In this document: positions 35,531 through 46,705 of the stretch, piece after piece
Layout: each line of letters opens with the position of its first letter
Position numbering within the stretch: the stretch's first letter is position 1
DNA from: Lathyrus oleraceus
Taxonomy: Eukaryota; Streptophyta; Magnoliopsida; Fabales; Fabaceae
NCBI RefSeq assembly: GCF_024323335.1
Contig: NC_066585.1
Coordinates: forward strand, 182,422,294-182,486,293
Direction of reading: 5' to 3'
Length of the DNA stretch: 64,000 bases
Made by a program: the position numbers and the translations under genes
The notes under the pieces: model-generated
Told to the model about the DNA's origin: nothing
The model's database searches: none
What the model saw: the letters and a program-made list of their open reading frames with translations, nothing else

Positions 35531-36332
35531 CCTTTGGATCAAATGGATCCATTGTTATTATACCAAACATCATGATGTCATGTTTTTTCCCATCAAGGCC
35601 AATTTCTCTTGGATTTTAAAAGCAATTCTCAACTAAAGGTAGGTAGTGATGCATCTTAAGGAGTGGAAAGACATGTTGCAGCAAAACAAGTATTGCACCA
35701 GGAAGATATATTTGGCAATCAAGAACCATCATCAAAGTGTTTTTTGGAGGAACCTTTTCTATGTAAGTCCAGTGAGACCGAGGGAAATGTGCATGCTTTG
35801 GTTAACTTGCCATAATAGGCTAGCAACCAAGGCTAGATTGTGTAAGATTGGTATCTTAAACGAGGATCGCTATTGTTTTTGCAGGGAGAAAGAAACAATT
35901 TAGCATATTTCGTTTGCATGCGAGGGAACTAAGATGATTTAGGAGTATATTTTAGCTTGGATGCAGGTGAACCACAAAGCTTAGAGTTGGGATGAGGAGC
36001 TAAAATGGATAGTTCAGCAAAGCAATGGTAAAGGTTGGTGTGCAACAATCCTGAAGTGTGCCACAGTGGAAACGATTTATGTTTTTTTTTTTGGAACTAG
36101 AGGAATATTATTTGTTTTGGGAATCATGTAGGTATTAGTGCTATAGAATCTAATATTGCGGAAAAAATTATGTATAAAACTTAGATGAAACCCCATCTTA
36201 GGCAACATGTTAGTGTTCTTATGATGCCTTAGGGTGGTTGTGGTCCCGTTGTTGCTTTGTGCCTGGATCGTTTTGATCGCCTTGGTTGTTTCGTGTCTTG
36301 GTTTAGTAATAAAATTGCCTTTTTACAAAAAA
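35531..36332 (+). mobile_element. 5'-truncated LINE (L1-type) with zinc-binding RT-associated domain
   Basis: About 800 bp. The frame at 35,646-35,903 carries a zf-RVT domain (ILxW..CHNRLATKARLCKIGI then DRYCFCREKET), which lies near the C-terminus of plant LINE ORF2. The element ends with a short A run (ttttacaaaaaa). Imperfect 16-bp duplications flank it: acaatacacatgacaa (35,515-35,530) and acaatacatgtgacaa (36,333-36,348), with two differences. Truncation at the 5' end is usual for LINEs. Stops after 35,903 show it is dead. Confidence 0.8.
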
Positions 36333-36348
36333 ACAATACATGTGACAA

Positions 36349-37020
36349 TGTCAGTACACGCAACATCCTAATATTATTCATTTGTTAAAAAAATAAACCA
36401 ATAACCCTAACAAAGAACATATACATTCAGAAGCATCAGAGAGAGAAAGAGTGGTAAATAACCCTAGCAAAGAACCTAAACATTCAGAAGCGTCAGAGAA
36501 AGAGAGAATCGTAATGTACCGTGAATCAAAGAGGATAACGATTTCGTTTCCATAAATGATATCCGTTTCCAGAAATGAATGTAGATGGTGAAGATTTCAC
36601 TATCATTGTCGTCTTGTTCGCTAGGGCACCCTTGTGCGTTATGAACGAAATGAAGTACATGTTATGTTTTAATTTTGTGGGAAATAATTTCATAACAGTT
36701 GCAAGCTTAAACCATAGTGAAATATGAAACATATAACCAAAGTTGAATGAAACAACCGTAGTTTTTATATGTTTAATTTTTAAATAACAATAAATGTGAA
36801 GAGACATGCGCTTATTTTTATTGAAAAAATAGAAAAATGTTGATGTTGGGATTCAAAGCTTGTCATCCAAATTCTATGTCCACGATTATTTTTAGAAACC
36901 GTGATGAAATATTTCTTAATAAAATACAAAAATAATATGAGCATAAAAAATGTGATATGATTATGGTGGAAAAGTGGTTGTTGTAATATTGTGTTACCAA
37001 AGGTATATTTTCTAGTAAAG
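36349..37020 (-). repeat. CACTA right terminal and subterminal region
   Basis: Non-coding, ending at a decayed terminal repeat (tctagtaaag at 37,011-37,020, followed by the ATA duplication). It lies upstream of the transposase start and would hold its promoter. Confidence 0.65.
36401..36514. repeat. 57-bp tandem duplication in the CACTA end
   Basis: Two adjacent units (36,401-36,457 and 36,458-36,514), both starting ataaccctarcaaagaac and containing acattcagaagc and tcagaga. About ten differences separate them. Confidence 0.8.
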
Positions 37021-38336
37021 ATACCATTTATAAAACATGTACCTCGAATCAATATGTCTGTGGTAGTAGTCTCTCATCTAGTCAAAGAAGAAACTTCTCC
37101 TCCAGACTAAAACTTTTTGGGTTTCTGGAAATGAGTACTAATGTGACCTGGCTCTCCATAGTTGAAGCAAGTCAGTGAGCTACTCTTACAATCAGGGATA
37201 AAATTTCCAATCTTCCCACACTTGAAGCATCTCTTCTCAAAACTCCTACAGTCATTGGCATGATGACCTGTGACCCCACACTTAAAGCACCTGATAGAAG
37301 TGGGAGTCTCTCTCCCATTTGTCATGTTCTCACCCAAAGCCTTTTGCTTTCCTTTGTCAGCTGAAGCACAATATGGTTTTCCATAATTCCGATTCTTCCT
37401 TTTCTTCTCCTAAGACTCTTATAATGAGAAGACTGGACTTTGCTATCCTCATCATAAATCATGCACTTATTCACCAGCATAGGAAATCGACGAATCTCCT
37501 GAATCCCAATGCCCTACTTGGTCTCGGAACTCAATCCTCTTCCAAACTTGATAAACCTCGGCTCTTCAGCTACCACATTATTATAGTGTGGACAAAACTT
37601 AACTAGCTCTTTGAAGTTAGCAGCATACTCTGCAACAGTCATATTTCCCTGCTTTAGTTGTAGAACTCAATTTATTTCTTACTATGGATTTCATATAGAA
37701 AATACTTCTCTAAAAACTCAGCCCTGAACATGGCCTAAGTAATCTCAGCACCAACAACCTCTAGTATATGACGTGCATTATCCCATCAGTCTTCGGCCTC
37801 CTCTGACTGCCTATGAGTCTCGAACTTCACCTTCTGAACTTCAGTGCAAGACATCACTCAAAAAATATTCTCAGTCTCTCTGAGCTATGTTTGTGCACCC
37901 TCTTGATCATATCTTCCATTGAAGGTTGGTAGATTGTTTCTCTGAAACTTTCCCAATCTACATAACTCATCGCCAGCCTGATTCTGCTGACCCTGCAGCG
38001 CTTGAACCATCGCTTCCAAAGCATCAATAATTTCCCAGTCATTTCTTCATCTTACCATATTTTTGCACACTAGTAAACAACCATTAGAATAAACATTGCA
38101 CCGATAATATTCATACACTCTTCGCATACTAGGGAACATATAACATGACATAAACCTTGGCTGACAGACTGGCTTTCTCTGATATTACTAGCATAAATCC
38201 CTAAATCCTGAAACTTATATGAAGAGATTTAATTGAAAATTTAAGGTGTCTACGATAAACCTCCAAAAACTCATCAACACATAAAACATTAGGCTTTGAG
38301 CCACATAGTTCAACATTAACTCAAAACATAATAAGA
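37021..38336 (-). pseudogene. gypsy A gag with three zinc knuckles, two degenerate
   Basis: The gag N-terminal region (38,042-37,854, with YVDWESF, PSMEDMIKRVHKH) is followed by a frameshifted middle. The nucleocapsid at 37,300-37,140 has three knuckles: CFKCGVTGHHANDC (complete), CFKCGKIGNFIPDC (His replaced by Asn) and CFNYGEPGHISTHF (two Cys lost). The frame then runs through ETTTTDILIRGTCFING to 37,021, where the CACTA entered. The 38,043-38,336 stretch is leader sequence, in which no clean primer site remains. Confidence 0.85.
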
Positions 38337-40401
38337 ACACCCCGCTCTCGATGTTACAAGATCAGAGCATTAAAACCACTAAATCCCAATAAACACGAAG
38401 AATAGCTCCAACAAGCTACCTTCCACACACAACAAAAACTTTACTCCTGATTATCTGCAAGATGTCCATGGTGGACAACATTAAGTAAAAGGGGTGAGAA
38501 ATAAACTTCGATATAAAACAATGTAAAGAATGCAAAGGTAGATAGACACACAACATATTGTACACTCAATAAACACTGAACAACATCACAATCTCACACC
38601 TATTCTACAATAATACACATATATGCAATGAGACTCATGACACGACATGACACTATGCATGTGGTACCAACTTAACATTTGGTTCTCTCAAGAACCAGGT
38701 CTCCCCTTTTGAACCCATGAGCCCCCCCTTCAGATCTCCAACCCCTATTTTGAGCTTGGTACAAGCCACTAGTCCTCCCTTCAAAACTAGTGAACATGCC
38801 TCTTTCAATGGCACGACACAATGATGCATGTCAATAAAAATAAATGCAACAAAAATACTAATGCTTACGGTCCCCCTTCTGACCATAACTAAAATGCATT
38901 GACACATAATAGTAATTCCCCCTTCTGAACTATTATTCAACAATCAGAACAATAATACATTTAAGCATACAAATAGTCCCCCCTTCTGAACTATTCATTA
39001 TCACATCAACAATACATAATTCATCATCATATAATCATGCATCTCACAATAATACTAGTCATTTTTACATCATGTAACATCATAAAACATCATCATATGC
39101 ATCCCATATAATTGCTACATCAGGTAAACGTCAACATGTAAGCAACTCAATTATCATTCAACAATGATGATTCCACTACAGTTAATTAAATGCATAATAA
39201 TTAATTAACAACACCAATATAGCCAAACAATTGCCAATCATTGACTAAACCATAAAACAACATCAAAATTCTGAATCGACAGCTCAAACTACACAAACTG
39301 GGACAAATCGACCCTTCTGACAGCATGGCAGGTAGCCTGTCACCAAGGTGGCACCCGTCATCCTGTTAAAACATCCAGCTCGTCATTCTAATGACGATCG
39401 ACTTGAAAAACCAAGCCTAAAGACCATGACGGTCTCCCTATCATAACATTGACGTCTATCAACGTCTTAAGGTGCGTTGCAGTCAACCAGTCATCTGGGT
39501 GACACTCGTCACCCTGCAGTAGACTGCACAAACACAAATTGGTTGTGAGAGTTCCCTTGAAACTCCAATTTTGGCTCATAACCATCCCAACACGTCCAGA
39601 AAATATACTACATACAATATCATCATTATAACATGCTAATTCACAAATTTACACATTTTATTCCTCAATTTCATGAAATTCATGTTTATGTTCCAAGCTC
39701 CAAAACCTCAACAATGGCACATATCATATAGGCATAGAAACATAATTTCACACATATGAGTTTAGTCATGAAAATCAGGTAACAACACTTTAAAACATCA
39801 ATTTTAGATGATCATACCACAACAACAACTCATAATAGTTATCACTCAATCCCTAAAGAGAGTAAATGTCCCTCTTGTACCCTTTCAGTAAAACACCAAT
39901 ATAGAAGCACTTTTCCCCTTATCTTAGATTCCTAGCAGTAAATTCTGAATTGATTAGGATTGATGGTTTGAGTTCTTCCCTCTTCAAGCCCTAGCCTCCC
40001 TTTTCTCCAAAAGTTATCACTTTATGTACTCCTCTAAAAAGCTCAATTAACCCTTTTTTATCTCTAAAAACCTAATTTAATCTCTTGTTAATTACACCTT
40101 GGCCCAACTTTTCTTACAATTCTCACCAATTCCCTTATTTCTCCTTAGTTCATATTTTCTACCCAAAACCTCCATTTCTATTTATTTTAATTAAATAATT
40201 AAAAATAATTATTAATTCTAATTATTTATAATTATTTTAATCATTCTATCAACTCACCAATACTCTCACAACTCCCCACCATACACCACATACATATACA
40301 ACTCATAATATATTTAATTAAAAGCGCACCGGATACTAAATAATTAAATAAAAACATGAATAATTTATTTAAATGGATTAATCAAATTTCGGGGTGTTAC
40401 A
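38337..40401 (-). repeat. gypsy A 5' LTR (copy A1)
   Basis: On the minus strand it starts TGTAACACCCCGAAATTTG (40,401) and ends near 38,337 with cgagagcggggtgtt, a terminus typical of chromovirus LTRs. Length is about 2.07 kb. It is nearly colinear with 44,736-46,705. No coding region. The middle has repeated phrases of the type cccccttctgaac. Confidence 0.8.
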
Positions 40402-40411
40402 AGCAGCAGTG

Positions 40412-40535
40412 ATTCCTTCATAAGGATTCATCATGTAATTTCCGCGAGGGGCGACAATAATTTCTTTATTAGGGTCCAACATGTAATCGCCTCGAGGAAC
40501 AACAAAGATTCCTTCATAAGGATCCATCATATTCA
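40412..40535. repeat. 48-bp tandem repeat, about 2.5 units
   Basis: Units start at 40,412, 40,460 and 40,508 with attccttcataagg or a close variant, followed by caacatgtaat and cctcgagg. On the minus strand they encode a 16-residue repeat containing APRGNYMMNP / VPRGDYMLDP. The homologous array in T2 starts at 46,716, 46,764 and 46,812. Confidence 0.85.
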
Positions 40536-41259
40536 ACAACCTTAAATGAGATCTCAATAACATTCCTTCACATCTTTGATATCCTACATGTAAATTTGCA
40601 ATAATGTAAAATTTATATAAATAAAGTGAAGGCCTAAATAATTTTTTTTACCACTTTAATAGCACTGGAAAAGAGTTCCCCCCACAAAAAGTCATTATCC
40701 TTACAAAGAGGTTGAGAATATAACCCGCATGTACAAAATAAACATCGAACAATCAGAACTAAATGAGGCTCATCGCCCTAGCAATCATCTCTTGGTAGGA
40801 GATCTTATTCCACAACCTTAGTGTCCCCCCTTTCTGGAATGGTTAAGTAGTCATCTACAATTGCTTCTCCTGGCGGTGTTCGCCCATTCTCATTTATGCC
40901 CACAATGTTCATGCCTATTATTTTGACCTTCAACTGCAAGATTTCTACATAGCACTTTCTGCCAATCTTTTGGTTCCTCTAGATAACATCGACTCACAAA
41001 TTGATTAAAGGAAAACCGCTCTATGTTCATTTTATATTAGGAGGTGCATCAATTACTAGATATCTTACATTGATCTATCTGGCATTTTTCTTCCCCAAAG
41101 GTGATATTCAAAGTTATATACCCCTTCATCTGCATCCTTCTCGGAGAAGGTAATCTTGACCTTTGAAGCTCCTTATTCGCCTACCTTGGGGTCAACTGGT
41201 GAAACATAAATGGCTAGGATTTGGCGGGATTATTTGTTTTAGGCATAATCGGTATCTAC

Positions 41260-42269
41260 TAGGGGTGTGCAAAAAAATCGGTTATTCATAACCAAATTGG
41301 TATCCAAATTGTTCCACTTTTAAAAAACCAAACCAAATGTTAAAATAAAAATTTGGGTATCCATTTTGTTATCCAAATATAAACCGTTACCCATTATAAA
41401 AATTTGGTTTTGTTATTGGGTATCCAAAATTTACTTAAATTTTTATATTTGTCTCTTTTCATGTTTTATCACATTATAATTAATTTTATATTTTAAATGT
41501 TTTTAAATTTCATAAAAAAATTATTTTAAAAATAAAATTCAGAATTTTTTTCTTTTCACGGAAAATATTATATTCGGATTTTTTTTTTCGAAAAAATTAT
41601 ATTTGATATTTTTTTTTCGAAAAAATTATATTTGATATTTTTTTTTCAAATAAAATTATTATTTTCTTCTAAATAAAAAAAAATATTTTTTATCAAAAAT
41701 ATTTTGTATTTTTTTCAGTAAAAAAATTTAGATTTTTTTTGATAATTTTTTTAATTTTTAAAAAGGTTATTTTTTTCAAATTTTCAGAATAAAAAAAATA
41801 ATTTAATTTTTTTTTTATAATTTCAGAATAGAAATTATTAGTTTTTATTTTCAGAATTTTTTTATTTCTGATTTCCGTTTTTTTTAATAAATTTTTTTCC
41901 GTTATTTTTATTTTTTGGAATAACTTTTTTTTAAAGATTATTTTTATTCTAAATTTTTTTATCTAAAAAAAATTTGTTTTTTGTATGTTTTTTAAATTTT
42001 AAAAGAAAAAATATTTTAAAATCTCATAAAATTTGTTTATGTTTTTAAATTTAAAAATTAATATTAATTTTAAGAAAATAAAAGTTAAATTAAATTAAAT
42101 AATTTTGATCAAAATCAAAATCCATTTAAAACCGGTTATTAGCCAAACCGATCCAAACATAAACCAATTTTAAAAAAATAAACTGGTCTCATTAAAGTGG
42201 TTTTAAAAACCAAATTAATCCATATATTTGGTTCAATTTGGTTTGGATTTTGAACCATGCACACCCCTA
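41260..42269. mobile_element. hAT-type non-autonomous element, 1,010 bp
   Basis: Terminal inverted repeats TAGGGGTGTGCA ... TGCACACCCCTA are flanked by the 8-bp duplication GTATCTAC (41,252-41,259 and 42,270-42,277), the signature of hAT elements. The interior is extremely AT-rich, with long T runs and no coding frame. The matching position in T2 (around 47,562) is an empty site, which proves insertion. Confidence 0.9.
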
Positions 42270-42415
42270 GTATCTACGCCTCCAACGAATGCTCTTGTGA
42301 TGGTGTTGAGAGTGTGGTAGATAATCATGTTACTGTCCTCCTTACTCTGCTTATTTCATTGATTGGATATGGGGATCCTAGGGAAGACCTATGCCTAGGA
42401 ACTAGATCCCCCTGA

Positions 42416-43468
42416 TCATCCACCGAGGTTATGCTTAACATACTTCTTTAAGTGTCCCTCCTGTATCAGGCGCTCTATCTTCTTCTTAAGTTGTAGACAG
42501 TCCTCAGTGTGGTATCCCTTGATCTTATGGAACTTACACCAATTATATGTCTCGGGCCTCATGATGTCCACCTTTGGGGATGGTTGTTGAGGGATTTTAT
42601 GCATGTGAATAAATTCTCGCCATATTGGCTCTCAGCGAGTATTCAAAGGCATGCAACTTTTCACTGGATCCCACTCTGCATGAATGTTGTCTTCTCCCTC
42701 ATAGGAGACGTGTATTGGTTCCTTTGTGAGATGTATATATTGGAGTGTGTTCTTTAACATCTCGGGCCTTATTTTTAGCATTGATCTATTACTAAGACAA
42801 GGATGTCGCTGGCCTCTAGGCGAGGGACTCGTTGAAATGTCTCATCCTGAGGCCTTTCTGGAATGCTCCTACAAAAAATTTCTGGTTCAGATGGATTACT
42901 TTAATTGTTGCTTTGGTGAAGCGGATGAGATACTCTCTCATCAATTCTGAGGGGTCTTGGCAGATGTTGAATAGACTGGTGGCGATCAAATTTATACACT
43001 TGCTTGCGGGGGAATTGATGGACCACCTTTCTCATTAGGTCTTAGTAGCTTGTGACAAAGACTCGGGGGAGACCCATAACCTAACTAAGAGTTTTGTCTA
43101 TAAAGGGGCCATACATTATTTTACACTTCAAGGAGTTAGGTGCCCCAATGATATCCATCTGAGTGTTGATGGAGGTTGTATGTTCATACGGGTTGCTGCG
43201 TCCGTCGAACTTAGCCAATGATGGCAGTTTGATATTCTCTAGGACAAACGCCTCCCATATCTCATATGATAGAAGTTGGAGATCTGACACCTCCAATTTA
43301 TTCACCATGTATGTCTCTTATTGAAGCTGATGGATATAAAGGACATTATCCTCTAGGGTTTGGTTATGATGATGAATGTCGTCCATAGTGGCGCACATCT
43401 CCCCTATGACACTTTCCTCCCCGTCAGATTACTCACTGGCCAGAGATGTTGTATTTTTGTCCACCATG
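42416..43468 (-). pseudogene. T1 gag remnant
   Basis: Starts at ATG 43,468 (MVDKNTTSLASE, then a stop). It continues with ENIKLPSLAKFDGRSNPYEH (43,250-43,190), a retrotrans_gag N-terminal block, and INTQMDIIGAPNSLKCKIM. The nucleocapsid-like motif is WCKFHKIKGYHTEDCLQLKK followed by GHLKKYV (42,530-42,430), as in Tat-lineage gag. Several stops and shifts lie between (about 43,080, 42,640). Confidence 0.75.
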
Positions 43469-43529
43469 ATGGACTGAGATAATGAAGGTGAAGATAATAA
43501 TCCGACTGAATACTACAACGGTGACTCAT

Positions 43530-44076
43530 GTCATTTTTACCAGGGCCCCACATTGGACGTCAATTATAGTTTCTAAAAGTACAAATGGATGTCAATCCCT
43601 AGTGATTAAGGGCTGTCAGAGGCTTTAAGGTTATTGTAAGGTTGAGAGCTAGCTCATGTGTGGTGTGAAGCCCTTGTATGTATGTATTTATATGTTAAAG
43701 TTAGGTTGTCCCTGCAATCATGATGATAAGATATTTATACCCGTACCGGGCCCGAATCCTAAACTTCCTTGGAAATAGCGACCACTTAGTTTACCTCCTG
43801 ATATTCGGGAGGCCATGGTACACCTCTGTCACAACTCCTTCCATGTCGTTACAGGAGGAGGACACATCACTCAATTTTATTATATGCGACTTATCCCAGA
43901 GAAGGGTGAGACATCTAACAAAAGGGTGGTGCATTCAATAAAGGGGCGACTGATATGGTAAACGGTGAATTAGAGATCTCCATGTCACCTTTTAAGGACC
44001 TTTTACGAATATACCGATTTAGTGTTTAACTAAATGACAAAATTTGTTGGGATTAGATTTCATCGACGTATTCTCA
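43530..44076 (-). repeat. Putative LTR of T1
   Basis: On the minus strand it begins TGAGAATACGTCG at 44,076 and contains TATAAATA (43,692-43,685). It ends near 43,530, before the gag leader. Homology with T2 stops at the matching base (48,809), which supports this as an element end. The 3' partner is not present. Confidence 0.5.
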
Positions 44077-44735
44077 TGTTTAAATACGATCTAGACACGT
44101 GTTCACTATAACACAACTTTAATCAAACTCTTTTCTCACCCATGTGCGATTGAAAAAAACCTTTTCACAAATAGACATTGTTTAGTTCTTTCTAACGTGT
44201 ATACAAACTAGCACTTAAGCCTCCACCGAGAGTAAACAAGCCAATGTTTAATCGTTAGAATGCAACCTAAACACTCATCCTCTAAAAATAATCAACAAAA
44301 ACTCTTGGCTACCCCGAACTGCGAATGCTCTGACTTCCTTATTGCACTGTAAGGATATGTAGGCACGAGATTGCGAGATCTTGACGAGCACACTAATAAA
44401 AACCCTCCATTTTTCCCCTTTTGAGGTTCCCTTTCTCTTTTCAATCTTTTATTCACTCGAAGAAAACAAATAACATTAGCTAACATTAAAATCTCAAGTT
44501 TAACTAAAAGGTTCTCGTTGAGTACAACGGACGTGAGGGGTGCTAATACCCCCCCCCCCCCTTGCGTAATCGACTCCTGAACCCGAATGTGGTTGCAACG
44601 ACCATTTTTCATTTTTAAAGGTTTTATCGATATTTCCCTATTCCTTCATCGGAATAAATAAAGTTCGATGACGATTCTGTTCGAATCATTTTTTCCACGA
44701 CCATCGCGAGGGATCATATTTTTTGAGATGCGACA
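44077..44735 (+). repeat. Probable solo LTR or LTR fragment of a Tat-type element
   Basis: Begins TGTTTAAATACG and ends GAGATGCGACA. The last part has the phrases ggggtgctaatac, cgactcctgaacccg and aataaagttcgatgacgattctg, which resemble the 3' portion of Tat/Ogre LTRs (compare 12,240-12,430). No duplication is visible on the two sides. A C13-14 run lies near 44,550. Non-coding. Confidence 0.5.
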
Positions 44736-46705
44736 CACATACAACAAAAACTTTACTCCTGATTATCTGTAAGATATCCATGGTGGACAACATTAAGAAA
44801 AAGAGTGAGAAATAAACTTCGATATAAAACGATGTAAAGAATTCAAAGGTAGATAGACACACAAATATTGTACATTCAATACACATTTAACAACATCATA
44901 ATTTCACACCTATTCCACAACAATATACACATATATGCAATGAGACTCATGACACAACATGACACTATGTATGTGGTATCAAGTCAACATTTGGTTCTCT
45001 CACGATCCGGGTCCCCCTTTTGAACCCATGATCCCCCCCTTCTGAGCTTCAAGCCCCCCTTTTGAGCTCGGGGCAAGCCATTACTCCCCCTTCTGAACTA
45101 GCAAACATGTCTCTTTCAACGACACAACACAATGATGCATGTCAATAAAAATCAATGCAACAACAATAACAATGCTTATGGTCCCCCTTCTAACCATAAT
45201 AAAAAATGCATTGAAATATAATAGTAATTCCCCCATCTGAACTACTATTCAACAATCATAACAATAATACATTCAAGCATACAAATAGTCCCTCCTTCTA
45301 AACTATTTATCATCACGTCAACAATACATAATTAATTATCATATAAGCATGCATCTCACAACAATACTAGTCATTTTTACATCATGTAACATCACAAAAC
45401 AACATCATATTCATTCCATACAATTGCTACATCAGGTAAATATCAACATGTAAGCAAATCAATCATCATTCAACAACGATAATTCCACTATAATTAATTA
45501 AATTCATAATAATTAATTAACAATACCAATACATCCAGACTGTGGCCAATCATTGACTAAACCACAAAACAACATCAAAGTTCTGAATCGACAGCTTAAA
45601 CTACACAAATTGGGATAAAACGCTCCTTCTGACAGCATGACAGATAGCCCGTCACCAGGGTGACACTCGTCATCCTGTTAAAACTCCCAGCTCGTCATTC
45701 TAATGACGACCGACTTGAAAAACCAAGGTTAGAGACCATGACAGTCTCCCTGTCATAGCGCTGAAGCCAGTCAGCATCTTAAGGTGCATGGCAATCAACC
45801 CGTCATCTGGGTGATGCCCGTCATCCTGCACTAGACTGCCAAACACAAATTGGCCATGGGAGTTCCCTTGAAACTCTAATTTTGGATCCCAAAACATCTA
45901 GAAAATATACTATATACAATATCATCATTATAACATGCTAAATCACATATTTACACACTTTTATTCCTCAATTTCATGAAATTCATGTAAATGTTCCAAG
46001 CCCCAAAATCTCAATAATGACACATATCATATAGGTATAGAACATAATTTCACACATATGAATTTAATCACGAAAATCAGGTAACAACACCTTCAATCAT
46101 CAATTTTCATGGTATCATACCACAAAACAACTCATAATAGTTATCATTCAGTCCCTAAAGAGAGTAAGGGCCCCTCTTATACCCTTTCATGCAAAACACC
46201 AATATAGAAGCACTTTTCCCCTTACCTCAGATTCCTAGCAGCAAATTCTGAATTGATTAAGGTTGGTGGTTTGAGTTCTTCCCTCTTCAATCCATAGTCT
46301 CCTTTTCCTCCAAAAGCTATCACTTTATGTAATCCTCTAAAAAGCTCAACTAACCCCTTTTTTATCTCTAAAATCCTAATTTAATTTCTTGTTAATTACA
46401 CTTTGGCCCAACTTGTCTTCCAATTCTCACAAATTCCCTTATTTCTCCTTAGTTCATATTTTCTACCCAAAATCTCTATTTCTATTTGTTTCAATTAATT
46501 AATTAAAAATAATTATTAATTCTAATTATTTATAATTATTTTAATCATTTTATCGACTCACCAATACTCTCACAACTCCCCACCATACACCACATATATA
46601 TACAACTCATAATATATTTAATTAAAATAGTACCACATACTAAATAATTAAGTAAAAACATGAATAATTTAATTAAATGGATTAATCAAATTTTGGGGTG
46701 TTACA
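44736..46705 (-). repeat. Second copy of the gypsy A-type LTR (A2), 3' end truncated
   Basis: Colinear with 38,426-40,401, starting at acaacaaaaactttactcct and ending ggggtgttaca at 46,705. The last ~90 bp of the LTR (38,337-38,425 in A1) are missing. The copies differ by scattered substitutions and small indels. Confidence 0.85.

Larger units (their letters stand above)
4659..37020 (-). mobile_element. CACTA (En/Spm) DNA transposon carrying nested Ogre and LINE
   Basis: The left terminus is CACTACTACGGAAAAC. The right terminus, read on the minus strand, is CTTTACTAGAAAAT, a decayed form of the same repeat. The element has a 3-bp ATA duplication and a minus-strand TNP2-type transposase gene with the usual extra domains. 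Without the Ogre (26.9 kb) and the LINE (0.8 kb) the element is about 4.7 kb. The transposase is broken by point mutations as well as by the insertion, so the element is non-autonomous. Confidence 0.9.
4006..40401 (-). mobile_element. Ty3/gypsy retrotransposon 'gypsy A', split by CACTA
   Basis: A minus-strand chromovirus-like gypsy element. From right to left: 5' LTR (40,401-38,337), gag, the gag-protease junction down to 37,021, then 32.4 kb of inserted CACTA, then the protease active site and the start of RT from 4,658 to 4,006. Removing the CACTA and one ATA duplication joins GTCFING in frame with IDTGATHSF, so the two parts are one element. The rest of pol and the 3' LTR are not in the window. 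The break at 4,006 is where gypsy B begins. Confidence 0.85.
40402..44076 (-). mobile_element. Tat-like Ty3/gypsy remnant T1 (gag and protease region)
   Basis: A minus-strand element remnant with a putative LTR (44,076 to about 43,530), gag (43,468-42,416) and a decayed protease region (about 41,230-40,750, with traces of a GVYNFEYHLWGRK block). RT and integrase are absent. A hAT-type element interrupts it at 41,260-42,269. It is colinear with T2 (46,706-48,809). Both copies end at the same point against a gypsy A-type LTR. Confidence 0.75.

Noticed and set aside
36526..37052. Minus-strand frames of 90 and 93 codons in the CACTA end
   Set aside because: The first part of the longer one is the gypsy A gag-protease junction; the rest is AT-rich subterminal DNA read through by chance.
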